Under the pieces are notes generated by a model, which was not told the DNA's origin, did not search any database, and saw only the letters and a program-made list of their open reading frames with translations. This document shows positions 29,010 to 38,567 of a stretch of DNA of 64,000 nt, one piece after another (within the stretch, counting starts at the first letter, position 1; every line of letters begins with the position of its first letter). The position numbers and the translations under genes were made by a program. The DNA comes from Novosphingobium sp. SG751A (GTDB lineage: Bacteria; Pseudomonadota; Alphaproteobacteria; Sphingomonadales; Sphingomonadaceae): positions 62,001 through 126,000 of the forward strand of contig NZ_JABGCB010000012.1 of the NCBI RefSeq assembly GCF_013149295.1. The letters run 5' to 3'.

Positions 29010-29573
29010 ATGTCGCTTATCGGCTATTCGATCCAGCCCTTCACCGCCACCGCCTATAAGGCCGGCGCTTTCGTCGACGTCACCGACGCCGACATCAAGG
29101 GCAAGTGGTCGGTGTTCTTCTTCTATCCGGCCGACTTCACCTTCGTGTGCCCGACCGAGCTGGAAGACCTCCAGAACGAATATGCTGCCCTCAAGGCTCT
29201 GGGCGTCGAAGTGTACGGCGTGTCGACCGACACCCACTTCAGCCACAAGGCATGGGCCGACACCTCGCCCGCCATCGGCAAGATCGAATACTTCCTGGTC
29301 GGCGACCAGAACCATGACCTGACCAAGCAGTTCAACAACCTGCGCGAAGGCGTGGGCCTGGCCGACCGCGGCACCTTCGTGACCGATCCCGAAGGCGTGG
29401 TGCAGCTGGTCGAAGTGACCCCCGAAGGCGTGGGCCGCAACGCTGCCGAGCTGGTGCGCAAGATCAAGGCCGCCAAGTACTGGCAGGAACACCCCGGTCA
29501 GGTTTGCCCCGCCAAGTGGGAAGAAGGCGCCGAAACGCTGGCTCCCTCGATCGATCTGGTCGGCAAGATCTGA
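29010..29573 (+). CDS. ahpC: Alkyl hydroperoxide reductase subunit C (2-Cys peroxiredoxin)
   Basis: AhpC reduces hydrogen peroxide, organic peroxides and peroxynitrite. The peroxidatic cysteine is Cys47 in [10 protein letters not shown] and the resolving cysteine is Cys166 in [11 protein letters not shown]. The length of 187 residues matches the E. coli-type AhpC that works with AhpF. I chose the ATG at 29010 because the family begins MSLI. The codons use C at the third position even more than neighbours (a run of preferred codons), as for a highly expressed protein. ahpF follows after a 246-base gap that contains repeat R5. Confidence 0.96.
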   Translation: MSLIGYSIQPFTATAYKAGAFVDVTDADIKGKWSVFFFYPADFTFVCPTELEDLQNEYAALKALGVEVYGVSTDTHFSHKAWADTSPAIGKIEYFLVGDQNHDLTKQFNNLREGVGLADRGTFVTDPEGVVQLVEVTPEGVGRNAAELVRKIKAAKYWQEHPGQVCPAKWEEGAETLAPSIDLVGKI

Positions 29574-29596
29574 TTGGTTTGAAGGTTAGAATACCC

Positions 29597-29794
29597 GCAG
29601 GGGGACTCGTCCCCCTGCACCCCCATTATGTCTCCCGGCGAGAAGTGAGCGATTGGCGGCCAATAAGCGCCTGCATCGCCCCGCCGGAGGCTTTTACAGC
29701 TGCTGCGCAGCAATGAGTTTTTTACACACCGTTGCCCAATAGGCTACCCATCGTCGGGAGACGTTATGGGAGCGCGAGGGGGCGCGCCCCTCGC
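29597..29794. repeat. Composite palindromic repeat, copy R5 (A variant, C fragment, inverted D)
   Basis: The A-type hairpin (29597-29618) is the GCAGGGGG/CCCCCTGC variant with the common ACTCGT loop. A short C fragment (CCGCCGGAGGC, 29681-29691) follows, and an inverted module D-type hairpin GCGAGGGG/CCCCTCGC lies at 29774-29794, about 26 bases before the ahpF ATG. The whole element lies inside the ahpC-ahpF gap. Confidence 0.75.
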
Positions 29795-29819
29795 ATTTCT
29801 AAATCCGAAGGATCATCCG

Positions 29820-31403
29820 ATGCTCGACGCCAATCTGTCCGCCCAACTCAAACAATATCTCGCCATGCTGCGTGAACCGATTGAGCTTGTCGCCAGCCTT
29901 GGCGACGATGCCAAATCGGCCCAGACCCGCGAGTTGATCGAGGCCATCGTCGCGCTGTCCGATAAAGTTTCGGCGCGTTTCGATGGAACAAATGCGCGCG
30001 TCCCTTCTTTCACCATCAGCCCCGTGGCCGATGCGCATGATCGCGTGCGCTTTGCCGGTCTGCCGATGGGGCACGAATTTACTTCGCTGGTCCTGGCTTT
30101 GCTCTGGGCCGGCGGCCACCCGCCCAAGGTGTCGCAAGAGGTGCTGGATCAGGTAAAAAGCCTGACCAGCACCCACAATTTCGAGATGTATTTCTCGCTG
30201 ACCTGCCACAACTGCCCCGATGTGGTGCAGGCGCTGACGCTGATCGCGCTCAAGAACCCGCGCTTCTCCGCCACGCTGATCGAGGGCGGCACCTATCAGG
30301 CCGAAGTCGATGAGCGCGGCGTGATGGCTGTGCCCGCCGTGTTCAAGGATGGCGCGATGTGGCTGTCGGGCAAGAAGACGCTGGAGGAAATCGTCGCGGA
30401 CCTCGACGAAGGCGCGGAGGCCAAGGCCGCCGAAGCGGTCAACGCCAAGGAGCCGTTCGAAGTGCTGGTGGTCGGCGGCGGTCCTGCCGGGGCGGCCTCG
30501 GCCATCTATACCGCGCGCAAGGGCATCCGTACCGGCGTGGCGGCGCAGCGTTTCGGAGGGCAAGTGCTCGACACGCTGGGCATCGAGAATTTCATCTCGG
30601 TTTCGCACACCGAAGGGCCCAAGCTGGCCGCCGCGCTGGAAAGCCACGTCAAGGACTATGGTGTCGATATCATGAACCTTGCCACCGCGCAAAAGCTGGT
30701 CCCTGCGACGCGCGAAGGCGGCTATCACCAGATCGAGCTTGCCAATGGCGGCGTGCTCAAGGCGCGGTCCATCGTGCTGTCCACCGGCGCGCGCTGGCGC
30801 AACATGAATGTGCCGGGCGAAAAGGACTATGCCAACAAGGGCGTGGCCTATTGCCCCCACTGCGACGGCCCGCTGTTCAAGGGCAAGCGCGTGGCGGTAA
30901 TCGGCGGCGGCAATTCGGGCGTCGAGGCGGCCATCGACCTTGCGGGCCTGGTCGCCCATGTCACGCTGATCGAATTTGACGGCGCGATGCGGGCCGATGC
31001 CGTGCTTCAGGACAAGCTGCGGTCCTTGCCCAACGTGACGATCATCACCAGCGCGCTGACGACCGAAGTGCTGGGCGATGGAGCCAAGGTGACGGGCCTG
31101 ACCTATCAGGACCGCAACACGGAAGCGGTCCACACGGTCGAACTCGAAGGCATCTTCGTCCAAATCGGACTCGTGCCCAACACCGAATGGCTCAAGGGCG
31201 CCCTCGCCCTGTCGCCGCGCGGTGAAATCGAGATCGACGCCAAGGGCGCGACCAGCGTGCCCGGCGTCTTCGCGGCGGGCGATTGCACCACTGTGCCCTA
31301 TAAGCAGATCGTCATCGCCATGGGCGCGGGGGCGACGGCGGGACTGTCGGCGTTTGACTATCTGATCCGCACGCCGGTGCCGGTTTTGGAAGAGGCTGAA
31401 TAA
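29820..31403 (+). CDS. ahpF: Alkyl hydroperoxide reductase subunit F
   Basis: AhpF is the FAD/NADH disulfide reductase that regenerates AhpC. The N-terminal double thioredoxin-like domain carries the CHNC pair Cys129/Cys132; the FAD domain begins [13 protein letters not shown] (about 215-228), and the TrxR-like active site is CPHCDGP with Cys345/Cys348. [15 protein letters not shown] is the NADH-binding loop. The ATG at 29820 gives 527 residues, as expected. It follows ahpC in the same direction, but the R5 hairpins between them could reduce read-through or stabilise the ahpC message. Confidence 0.96.
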   Translation: MLDANLSAQLKQYLAMLREPIELVASLGDDAKSAQTRELIEAIVALSDKVSARFDGTNARVPSFTISPVADAHDRVRFAGLPMGHEFTSLVLALLWAGGHPPKVSQEVLDQVKSLTSTHNFEMYFSLTCHNCPDVVQALTLIALKNPRFSATLIEGGTYQAEVDERGVMAVPAVFKDGAMWLSGKKTLEEIVADLDEGAEAKAAEAVNAKEPFEVLVVGGGPAGAASAIYTARKGIRTGVAAQRFGGQVLDTLGIENFISVSHTEGPKLAAALESHVKDYGVDIMNLATAQKLVPATREGGYHQIELANGGVLKARSIVLSTGARWRNMNVPGEKDYANKGVAYCPHCDGPLFKGKRVAVIGGGNSGVEAAIDLAGLVAHVTLIEFDGAMRADAVLQDKLRSLPNVTIITSALTTEVLGDGAKVTGLTYQDRNTEAVHTVELEGIFVQIGLVPNTEWLKGALALSPRGEIEIDAKGATSVPGVFAAGDCTTVPYKQIVIAMGAGATAGLSAFDYLIRTPVPVLEEAE

Positions 31404-31406
31404 GAT

Positions 31407-31616
31407 GCCTCCGGCGGGTTAAGGGACTTGTCCCTTAACAATCCCGGTACTGTCTGCGTTGTGTACAGGGTTCAGCCTTATGTGCCGGACGCGATGTCTG
31501 AAATTAAAAGCCTGCGGCGCCATTCAGCGTACCCTCGCCGCGCCGCAGGCTTTATAAAATGAACGCCACCCCATATCGGGATTGTTAAGAGCCCCCGCCC
31601 TTAACCCGCCGGAGGC
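31407..31616. repeat. Composite palindromic repeat, copy R6 (full A-linker-B-C)
   Basis: This is one of the most complete copies. Module A (31407-31445) and module C (31578-31616) both carry the TTAAGGG/CCCTTAA stem version, although C has one mismatch. The linker begins GGTACTGTCTGCGTTG, and module B (31507-31553) is a long GCCTGCGGCG...CGCCGCAGGC hairpin with AAAA before and TTT after. It fills the gap between convergent ahpF and smr. Confidence 0.87.
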
Positions 31617-31622
31617 AAACCC

Positions 31623-32210
31623 TTACTTCCCCCGCTTCAAAATAATATATACCGCCCCCGCGCCCCCATGCCGGGGATGGGCGGCCCGCACGGCGGCAAT
31701 GCGCGAAGCATGCGAGCCATGGACCAGCCAGTCGAGGAACTTGGCCCGGATCACCCCGCGATGCGATCCGCGATCCGCCGGGCCGGGCGCAGGGCGCGCG
31801 CGCCCCGTAATCAGCAGCACCACTCGCGCGCCCTGCGCCAGCGCCAACGCGAGGCCGTGGTCGAGGCGCTGATAGGCCCCTTCCAGATTGGCCCCGTGCA
31901 GGTCAAGCGTGAAATCGGGGGCCACCTGTCCCTTGCCCAGCCTTTTGTCCCATCCGCCGTCCAGCCCGTGCCGGTCCAGCGGACGCGTGGGCGCAGGCGG
32001 CGGAGCGGGGGGCGGCAAAGGCGCCGGAACCCGGCCCTTGATCCGCTTGGGCGGCAGAGGCGGCGGCTCGGCCACAGGGGGCGGCGGCACAGTGGGTTCA
32101 ACCCTGCGGCGCGGCTCCAGCGGCTCGATCGTATCAGCCACGCGGCGCCACAGATCCTCTTCTTCCGGCGTTAGCCTGCGCCCGCCACGCAGGGCGAATG
32201 GCGCCCTCAT
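31623..32210 (-). CDS. Smr-domain protein with proline-rich linker
   Basis: The C-terminal Smr domain (about residues 95-195) carries the diagnostic LDLHGANLEGA and the ITGRARPAPG/VIRAKFLDWL segments; Smr domains are small nucleases that act on nucleic-acid junctions or, in some bacteria, on stalled-ribosome mRNA. The first 30 residues form a short charged helix, and residues 38-80 are very rich in proline with runs of three to four. It overlaps mltA by ATGA. The timA-mltA-smr order next to secB is common in alphaproteobacteria. Confidence 0.88.
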   Translation of the reverse strand: MRAPFALRGGRRLTPEEEDLWRRVADTIEPLEPRRRVEPTVPPPPVAEPPPLPPKRIKGRVPAPLPPPAPPPAPTRPLDRHGLDGGWDKRLGKGQVAPDFTLDLHGANLEGAYQRLDHGLALALAQGARVVLLITGRARPAPGPADRGSHRGVIRAKFLDWLVHGSHASRIAAVRAAHPRHGGAGAVYIILKRGK

Positions 32211-33445
32211 CGCACGCCAAGCCGCGCCAGCGTCCCCTTTGGCAGCAGGATATAGGCCCGCCCGCGCGCCAGCATACCGCCCGCGATGCGCCTTGCCTCA
32301 TCGCCCGCGCCCCAAAAGCTGTCAAAGCGGTTGGCGCCCTTGATCGCCCCGCCGGTATCCTGCGCCACCCACAGGCCGTTGACCTTGTTCGCATTGGCCA
32401 GCGCCGGATCTGCCGCGATCAGCACCGGCGCGCCCAGCGGAACAAACAGCGGATCGGCCGCCACGCTGACATGAGGCCGCACCGGCACGCCCATCGCGCC
32501 AATCGGCCCATCGCCGGTCAATTCGCGGAAAAACACCCAACTCTTATTCTGACGCATCAGCGACATGCCATCCTGCGGATGTTCGCGGATATATTGCATA
32601 ATGCCCTGCATAGATCCGGCATATTGCCCCGGCGCATTGCCCAGCAGGCCCTGCTGGCGCATTACCGTGCCGATGCCGGTGTAATTTTGGCCATTATCGG
32701 CGGCATAACCGATGCGAATCACTTGCCCATCCGGTCCGCGCAACCGCCCGGAACCCTGAATTTGCAGGAAAAAGAATTCGACCGGATCCGCCGCCCAGGC
32801 AATTTCCAGGCCTTTGCCTACCAGCTTGCCGTCGTCGATCTCGCCCCGCTCGAAATAGGGCTGAAACACCCCATTTTCGTCATAACGGCCAAAGGGTGTC
32901 TGACCATTGGGCTTGATCGGCGCATCGCCGGGGCGCGCATGGACCAGATCGCGCGGTACGCCATAGACCGGCACATCATAGCCGGGCTGGCGGGTGCGGC
33001 TGCCCGCAATTTCAGGCTCGTAATAGCCGGTAACATAGGTGGCCCCGTCGCTGACCTGCGCCAGTTCGAAGCGCGAGCGGAAGAACCGCCCCGCATCGGC
33101 CGAGGTCCAGCCCGAGGCCGCCGCGCACACATCCTGCCAATCGGCGCGCTGGGTCAACCCGCTGGTATCCGTGCGTGCCAGTAATTTAGGGCAACTCTCG
33201 CGGAAGGAGGCAAGCGCGCTCTGCGCCGCACCATCGCTCAGCGGGAAAGCAGCCAGATCCGGCCCGCGATGGACGCCGACATCCATCGCGGTCACCACCG
33301 GCTTTGGCTGAGGAACGGGGGTGGTGGGAACCGGACGCGAAGGGCGCGTAACGGGAGGACGGGGACTGGGAATGATGCGGGCACAAGCCTCAAGCAACAA
33401 CAAGCCCATCAGCGCCGCGCCGATTCGCGACTGCCTCAAATTCAT
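32207..33445 (-). CDS. mltA: Membrane-bound lytic murein transglycosylase A
   Basis: MltA cleaves peptidoglycan glycan chains with anhydro-muramyl product. I use the ATG at 33445 (412 residues), which gives a lipoprotein signal: GAALMGLLLLEAC, lipid cysteine in LLEAC. A proline-rich linker (IIPSPRPPVTRPSRP) precedes the catalytic region. TGYYEPEIAGS, the insert domain with QIQGSGRLRGPDG and the C-terminal 3D domain VAQDTGGAIKGANRFDSFWGAG with its conserved aspartates are all present. An upstream ATG at 33478 adds 11 residues and is less likely. Confidence 0.93.
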   Translation of the reverse strand: MNLRQSRIGAALMGLLLLEACARIIPSPRPPVTRPSRPVPTTPVPQPKPVVTAMDVGVHRGPDLAAFPLSDGAAQSALASFRESCPKLLARTDTSGLTQRADWQDVCAAASGWTSADAGRFFRSRFELAQVSDGATYVTGYYEPEIAGSRTRQPGYDVPVYGVPRDLVHARPGDAPIKPNGQTPFGRYDENGVFQPYFERGEIDDGKLVGKGLEIAWAADPVEFFFLQIQGSGRLRGPDGQVIRIGYAADNGQNYTGIGTVMRQQGLLGNAPGQYAGSMQGIMQYIREHPQDGMSLMRQNKSWVFFRELTGDGPIGAMGVPVRPHVSVAADPLFVPLGAPVLIAADPALANANKVNGLWVAQDTGGAIKGANRFDSFWGAGDEARRIAGGMLARGRAYILLPKGTLARLGVR

Positions 33446-33547
33446 AATCGTCCCCACCAGAATCGCCTGTCGGCGCATGTCATGCCCCGCCCCATGGCGC
33501 AGGCAAACGGGGCGAACGCCTTGGCGCCGCCCCGCTTCGACAAGGTC

Positions 33548-34207
33548 TTAGCCTTCGTCGGTCTCTTCGAGAAGCCAATCGGGATCGACCGAGTGGATAT
33601 CGCGGCGGAATGTCCAGACATCGCGCACTTCGACCGCATCGTTAAGCGAACCAGCAATCACCTTGCCGTCGCGGTCGCGTGTTACGGCGGCAATATCGGC
33701 AACAAAGCGGACCGCCACGCGGGCGAAGGGAGCCGAATAGCTGGCACCCACGATCTGAATTTCCTCAACACGCACAAGGCTGTTGTTGAAAGTCTCGCCG
33801 GCGGCCTCGCGCTCATCAATCGCGGCAATGAAGCTGCGCGCGACATCGGCATCGCACAGATGGCCCAGTTGTCCACGATCGCCGCGCCAGTAAGCTTCAA
33901 GCACCATGCGATAGGCCGAACGCGCACCTTCGACAAAGGTCACGGGGTCAAAACGGCGATCAACCGCGATAATTTCGCGCAATCCGCGCTCTACGCCCGG
34001 CAGGACAGCGCCCAGTTCGCGCGGACGAACCGCACCGGCCACGGCCCGTTCGGGCAACGGCAAAGCGGGGGCAGCAGCGGCGGGCTGGGCGTCCAGACGG
34101 CTCTGTACCGGCTCCTCGCCATGTTCGGCGCGGCGCCCCAGCACCGAATAGAGACGCATGCCCAGAAAGGCTGCGATCATGGCCAGAATGACGATCGAGA
34201 CGGTCAC
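33548..34207 (-). CDS. Tim44/TimA family inner-membrane adaptor
   Basis: TimA is the bacterial homologue of mitochondrial Tim44 and is associated with the inner membrane in alphaproteobacteria. The 219-residue protein has one N-terminal helix (SIVILAMIAAFLGMRLY), an alanine/proline-rich linker (about 38-60) and the Tim44 domain (about 75-215) with FVEGARSAYRMVLEAYWRGD and the beta-sheet core ending FRRDIHSVDPDWLLEET. It is directly divergent from secB. Its role in protein export is suggested by family and by the secB/mltA neighbourhood, not proved. Confidence 0.88.
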   Translation of the reverse strand: MTVSIVILAMIAAFLGMRLYSVLGRRAEHGEEPVQSRLDAQPAAAAPALPLPERAVAGAVRPRELGAVLPGVERGLREIIAVDRRFDPVTFVEGARSAYRMVLEAYWRGDRGQLGHLCDADVARSFIAAIDEREAAGETFNNSLVRVEEIQIVGASYSAPFARVAVRFVADIAAVTRDRDGKVIAGSLNDAVEVRDVWTFRRDIHSVDPDWLLEETDEG

Positions 34208-34285
34208 TTGCGTTTGCTTTCATCCCTGTGAGCGAGTCTTGCAACATGCAGACTTCACCCTTCATAGTGCCTTACATAGTGACGA

Positions 34286-34324
34286 TTGACAAATGAACAA
34301 CGCATGGATGGGGATATAATCCCG
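34286..34324 (+). promoter_or_regulatory. Possible secB promoter region
   Basis: A perfect TATAAT lies at 34315-34320 inside the inverted repeat GGGAT-ATA-ATCCC, and TTGACA occurs at 34286-34291. The spacing of 23 bases is too long for a simple sigma-70 pair, so only the -10 is reasonable. A second possibility on the minus strand (TTGTCA, 17 bases, CACTAT) would serve timA. Confidence 0.3.
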
Positions 34325-34490
34325 AAAAAATCCCCCGGTGCGACACAATCGTCGCAACTGTCTGGCGAGGCAACTGTTTGTCGGTCCGCCCAGATCCTTG
34401 TGCGGTGCTGGCCGTGATGCTAGGCGCTTTGCCCAAACCATGACCACCACATGCGCCCGCAGGCCGGGCCACACAGGGAAAGTATCAAAC

Positions 34491-35009
34491 ATGGCCGATG
34501 ATGGCACCGTCACTTCCTCGCTGCGTCTGGATGGCGAGGACACCCTGCCCAGCGCTGGCGTGATTTCGCAATATGTGAAGGACTTGTCGGTCGAAAATCC
34601 CAATGCGCCCGAAAGCTTTTCCTGGCAGGATTCGCCCCAGCTGGACATTCAGTTCAACATTCAGGCCCGCGCCATCGAAGGCGACGTGCATGAGGTCGAG
34701 CTGAAGATCCAGATCAACGCGCGCAGCGAAGCGGGCGTGGCCTATATCGTCGATCTGACCTATGCGGGCCTGATCGGCATGCGCAATCTGGAAGAAGCCC
34801 AGATGCACGCCTTCATGTTCGCCGAAGCGCCGCGCATCCTCTTCCCGTTTGCCCGCCGCGTGATCGCCGACGCCACGCGCGATGCAGGCTTTACCCCGGT
34901 CATGCTGGAACCCATTGATTTTAATGGCCTCTACATCCAGCAGCTCGCCGCACAGGCCGAAGCCCAGCAGGGCCCCTCGGCCAGCGACGAGCCCGCCGGC
35001 CACGCATAA
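34491..35009 (+). CDS. secB: Protein-export chaperone SecB
   Basis: SecB is a tetrameric cytoplasmic chaperone that holds preproteins unfolded and hands them to SecA. The 172-residue sequence shows QYVKDLSVENPNAPESF, the beta-sheet block, GLIGMRNLEEAQMHAFMFAEAPRILFPFARR and the DATRDAGF/LEPIDFNGLYIQQ signature. I take the ATG at 34491; the upstream frame has no similarity to SecB. Length and order are typical. It is divergent from timA and lies 67 bases upstream of murJ. Confidence 0.95.
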   Translation: MADDGTVTSSLRLDGEDTLPSAGVISQYVKDLSVENPNAPESFSWQDSPQLDIQFNIQARAIEGDVHEVELKIQINARSEAGVAYIVDLTYAGLIGMRNLEEAQMHAFMFAEAPRILFPFARRVIADATRDAGFTPVMLEPIDFNGLYIQQLAAQAEAQQGPSASDEPAGHA

Positions 35010-35076
35010 TGTTCCGCCCGGCCTCCATGCGGGGCCGGGCATTTCCCCATAAAGTCAACACAAGACCGCCACACCC

Positions 35077-36654
35077 ATGAACCTTCTTAAAGCCACGGGG
35101 ACGATCGGCGGCCTCACCTTGATGAGTCGCGTGCTGGGATTGGTGCGCGATTCGCTGTTTGCGCGCATGGTGGGCGCAGGCTTTGCTTCGGACGCCTTTC
35201 TGGTGGCCTTTCGCCTGCCCAACATGTTCCGCGCCCTGTTTGCCGAGGGCGCCTTTGCCAGCGCCTTTGTGCCCATGTTCAATCAGAAAGTGGCCGATGC
35301 GCAGGGGCGCGGATTGCCCGACGGCATCGCCTTTGCCGAGGCCGCGCTCTCGGTGCTGCTGCCCGTGCTGATCGCGATGACGATCCTGCTCGAGGTCTTT
35401 GCATGGCCCGTGACATGGGCGCTGTCGGGCAGGTTCCACGGGGTTTCGCCCGATCAGTTCGCCTTTGCGGTCAAACTGTCGCGACTGACGATCCCCTATC
35501 TGATGCTGATCTCGCTGGTGTCCCTGCTGGGCGGCATATTGAATTCGCTGCATAAATTTTGGGTCAATGCCGCCGCGCCCATCCTGCTCAACCTGACGCT
35601 GATCGGTGCGCTGCTGTTTTTCCATTCGCCCGACCCGTTTGAAACCGCACGCAATCAGGCGCTGGCGGTGACCGTTTCGGGCGCGCTGCAACTGGCGTGG
35701 CTGGCCCATGCGGCTTGGCGCAACGGCGTCTCGCTGCGCCCGCATTGGCCGCGCTTCACGCCGGAGGTCAAACGGCTGATGGCGCTGATCTGGCCCGCCG
35801 CGGCGGGCGCGGGCGCGGTGCAGATCAACCTTGTCATCTCGACCGCGCTGGCCGCCAGCCTGCTCGACCATGGCAGCGTGACCTATATCTATATGGCCGA
35901 CCGGCTGAACCAACTGCCGCTGGGCCTGATCGGCATTGCGCTGGGCACGGTGCTGCTGCCCACGATCAGCCGTTTGCTGGGCGCGGGCGATGAAGCGGGC
36001 GCGATGGAAACGCAGAACCGGGGCCTCGAAATCGCCCTGCTGCTCACCCTGCCCGCCACGGTCGGACTGGTGTTCTGCGGCGAACCGATTGCCGCCGCGC
36101 TGTTCGGCTATGGCCGCTATACTGCGCTCGATACCGCCCATACCGCGCAGGCGCTGGCCGCCTTCTCGATCGGCCTGCCCAGCTATATCCTCGTCAAGGT
36201 TCTGACTCCCGGCTATTACGCCCGCCACGACACCAAGACCCCGGTGCGTTTCGCCACGATCAGCATGGGGGTCAACCTCGTGCTCAACCTGATCCTGATC
36301 CTGCCGCTGCGCCATATGGGGCCGCCGCTGGCCACGGCGATTGCCTCCACCGTCAATGTCTGGCTGCTCTATGCCACGTTGGTCAAGCGTGGGCATTTTG
36401 CGATGGATTCGCGGCTTCGCCACCGGGCGTGGCGCCTCGGCGTGGCGGCGCTGACCATGGGCGCGGTGCTGTGGATCAGCCAGCCCTGGCTGATGCCCTA
36501 TACGCATGGCTCTTGGGTTTTGCGTCTGGCCTCAATGGGGGCGCTGGTGGGCGGGGGCGTTTTTGTCTATGGCCTCGCCAGCTTTGCCCTTGGCGCCTTT
36601 GGCGCTGACGATCTTAAACTTTTGCGGCGTCGCCGCGTTTCAGCAGAGAAGTGA
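35077..36654 (+). CDS. murJ: Lipid II flippase MurJ
   Basis: MurJ flips lipid II across the inner membrane for peptidoglycan synthesis. The 525-residue sequence has about 14 hydrophobic helices. The N-terminal TIGGLTLMSRVLGLVRDSLFAR and FRLPNMFRALFAEGAFASAFVPMFN signatures are typical of MviN/MurJ. The stop TGA overlaps a GTG in the trpS frame, but the trpS ATG is 6 bases further on, so murJ and trpS are close neighbours in one operon. Confidence 0.96.
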   Translation: MNLLKATGTIGGLTLMSRVLGLVRDSLFARMVGAGFASDAFLVAFRLPNMFRALFAEGAFASAFVPMFNQKVADAQGRGLPDGIAFAEAALSVLLPVLIAMTILLEVFAWPVTWALSGRFHGVSPDQFAFAVKLSRLTIPYLMLISLVSLLGGILNSLHKFWVNAAAPILLNLTLIGALLFFHSPDPFETARNQALAVTVSGALQLAWLAHAAWRNGVSLRPHWPRFTPEVKRLMALIWPAAAGAGAVQINLVISTALAASLLDHGSVTYIYMADRLNQLPLGLIGIALGTVLLPTISRLLGAGDEAGAMETQNRGLEIALLLTLPATVGLVFCGEPIAAALFGYGRYTALDTAHTAQALAAFSIGLPSYILVKVLTPGYYARHDTKTPVRFATISMGVNLVLNLILILPLRHMGPPLATAIASTVNVWLLYATLVKRGHFAMDSRLRHRAWRLGVAALTMGAVLWISQPWLMPYTHGSWVLRLASMGALVGGGVFVYGLASFALGAFGADDLKLLRRRRVSAEK

Positions 36655-36659
36655 AACAC

Positions 36660-37676
36660 ATGCGTATCGTTTCCGGCATTCAGCCCACCGGCAATCTTCA
36701 CCTTGGCAATTACCTTGGTGCGATCCGCAACTGGGTGGCGATGCAGGACGAGTGGACGGCCAAGGGCGGGGAATGTTTCTATTTTCTCGCCGACCTTCAC
36801 GCGATTTCGATGCCGCATGATCCCAAGGCGCTGGGTGAGAACACGCGCGAGATGACGGCCGCGCTGGTGGCCTGCGGGGTGGACCCGGACAAATCCACCC
36901 TGTTCAACCAGACGCAGGTGCCCGCCCATGCCGAGCTGCAATGGCTGCTCAACGGCACGGCCCGCGTGGGCTGGTTGAACCGCATGACCCAGTGGAAGGA
37001 CAAAGCGGGCAAGAACCGCGATGGTCAGTCGGTCGCGCTTTTCACCTATCCCGTGCTCCAGGCTGCCGACGTGCTGATCTATCAGGCCACCCATGTTCCC
37101 GTGGGCGAGGATCAGAAGCAGCATCTCGAACTGGCGCGCGACATTGCGCAGAAGTTCAACAATGACTTCTGCGCCGAAGATAAGCCGCTGTTCGTCCTGC
37201 CCGAACCGATCATCCCGCCCGCCGCCGCGCGCATCATGTCCTTGCGCGATGGCAGCAGCAAGATGAGCAAGTCCGACCCCAGCGACATGAGCCGCATCAA
37301 CCTGACCGATGATGCGGACGCCATCATGAGCAAGATCAAGAAGGCAAAGAGCGACGCCGACGCCTTGCCCAGCGAGGCCGAAGGGCTGGAAGGCCGCCCC
37401 GAGGCGCGCAATCTGGTGGGCATCTATTCGGCCATGTCGGGACAATCGGTCGCGCAAATTCTGGCCGACTTCGGCGGCAAGGGCTTTGGCGCGTTCAAGC
37501 CCGCGCTGGGCGAATTGCTGGTGGAGAAGCTCAGCCCCATCAACGAGCGTTTCAACACGCTGCGTCAGGACCGTGAAGCGTTGAACGCCATCCTGCGCAA
37601 GGGTGCCGAAAAGGCTCGCGCCGCCTCGGCTCCCACGCTGGCCGCGACCTATGACGCGCTGGGTCTGGTGCGTTGA
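36660..37676 (+). CDS. trpS: Tryptophanyl-tRNA synthetase
   Basis: TrpRS is a class I synthetase. The HIGH-like signature is TGNLHLGNYLGA near residue 12, and the KMSKS loop is SSKMSKSDPSD near residue 200. I use the ATG at 36660 (338 residues), 5 bases after the murJ stop; an in-frame GTG at 36651 overlaps murJ and is less likely. Length is normal. It is followed by a strong terminator. Confidence 0.96.
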   Translation: MRIVSGIQPTGNLHLGNYLGAIRNWVAMQDEWTAKGGECFYFLADLHAISMPHDPKALGENTREMTAALVACGVDPDKSTLFNQTQVPAHAELQWLLNGTARVGWLNRMTQWKDKAGKNRDGQSVALFTYPVLQAADVLIYQATHVPVGEDQKQHLELARDIAQKFNNDFCAEDKPLFVLPEPIIPPAAARIMSLRDGSSKMSKSDPSDMSRINLTDDADAIMSKIKKAKSDADALPSEAEGLEGRPEARNLVGIYSAMSGQSVAQILADFGGKGFGAFKPALGELLVEKLSPINERFNTLRQDREALNAILRKGAEKARAASAPTLAATYDALGLVR

Positions 37677-37683
37677 CAAATCT

Positions 37684-37724
37684 GGGCGCAAAGGGGGTTA
37701 AACCCTTTTGCGCCCGTCTCTTTT
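37684..37724 (+). terminator. Intrinsic terminator after trpS
   Basis: A GGGCGCAAAGGG/CCCTTTTGCGCCC hairpin with a small bulge is followed by GTCTCTTTT. It begins 7 bases after the trpS stop. Confidence 0.8.
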
Positions 37725-37842
37725 CCCATACCATTCAACCAGCATTCAGCCTTGCCAGCCTAGCCTGTCGCCACCATACCACTGCTGCGCCCTAACCGGG
37801 GAGGGATAGTCGGCCAGAGCGGCATGCAGAGGAGAAAAACGA

Positions 37843-38550
37843 ATGAGTGGCGCTAATTCTCAATGGATCTCGCGCGGCATAAAGGGGGCCATGGCCGGCC
37901 TCCTGATGCTGGGCCTTTCCGCCTGTGCCGATACGCTCGACACGCGGGTCACCCGCTTTCAATCGCAATTGCCCGCACCCCAAGGTCAGACCTTTGCGGT
38001 CGTGGCCGATGATCCGGCCTTGGCAGGCGGCATCGAATTTGGCCAATATGCCAAAATCGTCGCCGGCGAACTCACCAAGAAGGGCTATACCGAGGCTGTC
38101 AATCCTGACGCGGCGAACCTGATCGTGCGCTTTTCCTATGGCGTGGACAAGGGTCGCGTCCATGTCCGCTCGACCGGCATGCGCGATCCGTTCTGGGGTC
38201 CGTGGTACGGGCCGGGCTTCCGTCGCGGTGGTTTCTATGGCGGTGGCTTCTATGGCCGTCCCTATATGATGGGCGGCTGGGGCTATGGCTGGTATGACCC
38301 CTGGTTCGATCAGGGTGTCGAAAGCTATACCGTTTACACCAGCGGCATCAGCGTCAAGATCGACGACAAGAGCGCCAACAAGCGCGTATTTGAAGGCAAG
38401 GCCGAAGCCGCCTCGGCCTCGAACAAGCTGACCTGGCTGGTGCCCAATCTGGTCGAAGCCTTCTTCACCGGCTTCCCCGGCAATTCGGGCGAAACGCTGC
38501 GCATCACGGTGGCCCCTGAAAAGACCACGGTGAAGGGTCCGGCGAAGTAA
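37843..38550 (+). CDS. DUF4136 lipoprotein
   Basis: The 235-residue product has a lipoprotein signal (GLLMLGLSACADTLD, lipid cysteine near residue 28) and the DUF4136 fold, with FQSQLPAPQGQTFAVV, ANLIVRFSYGVDKG and the C-terminal VEAFFTGFPGNSGETLRI. Between residues 118 and 155 there is a glycine-, tyrosine- and tryptophan-rich insertion with repeated GGFYG units. The function of DUF4136 proteins is unknown; they are exported and often envelope-linked. The gene stands alone and ends at a bidirectional terminator. Confidence 0.85.
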   Translation: MSGANSQWISRGIKGAMAGLLMLGLSACADTLDTRVTRFQSQLPAPQGQTFAVVADDPALAGGIEFGQYAKIVAGELTKKGYTEAVNPDAANLIVRFSYGVDKGRVHVRSTGMRDPFWGPWYGPGFRRGGFYGGGFYGRPYMMGGWGYGWYDPWFDQGVESYTVYTSGISVKIDDKSANKRVFEGKAEAASASNKLTWLVPNLVEAFFTGFPGNSGETLRITVAPEKTTVKGPAK

Positions 38551-38567
38551 CAACCGGGACTTTTTAC

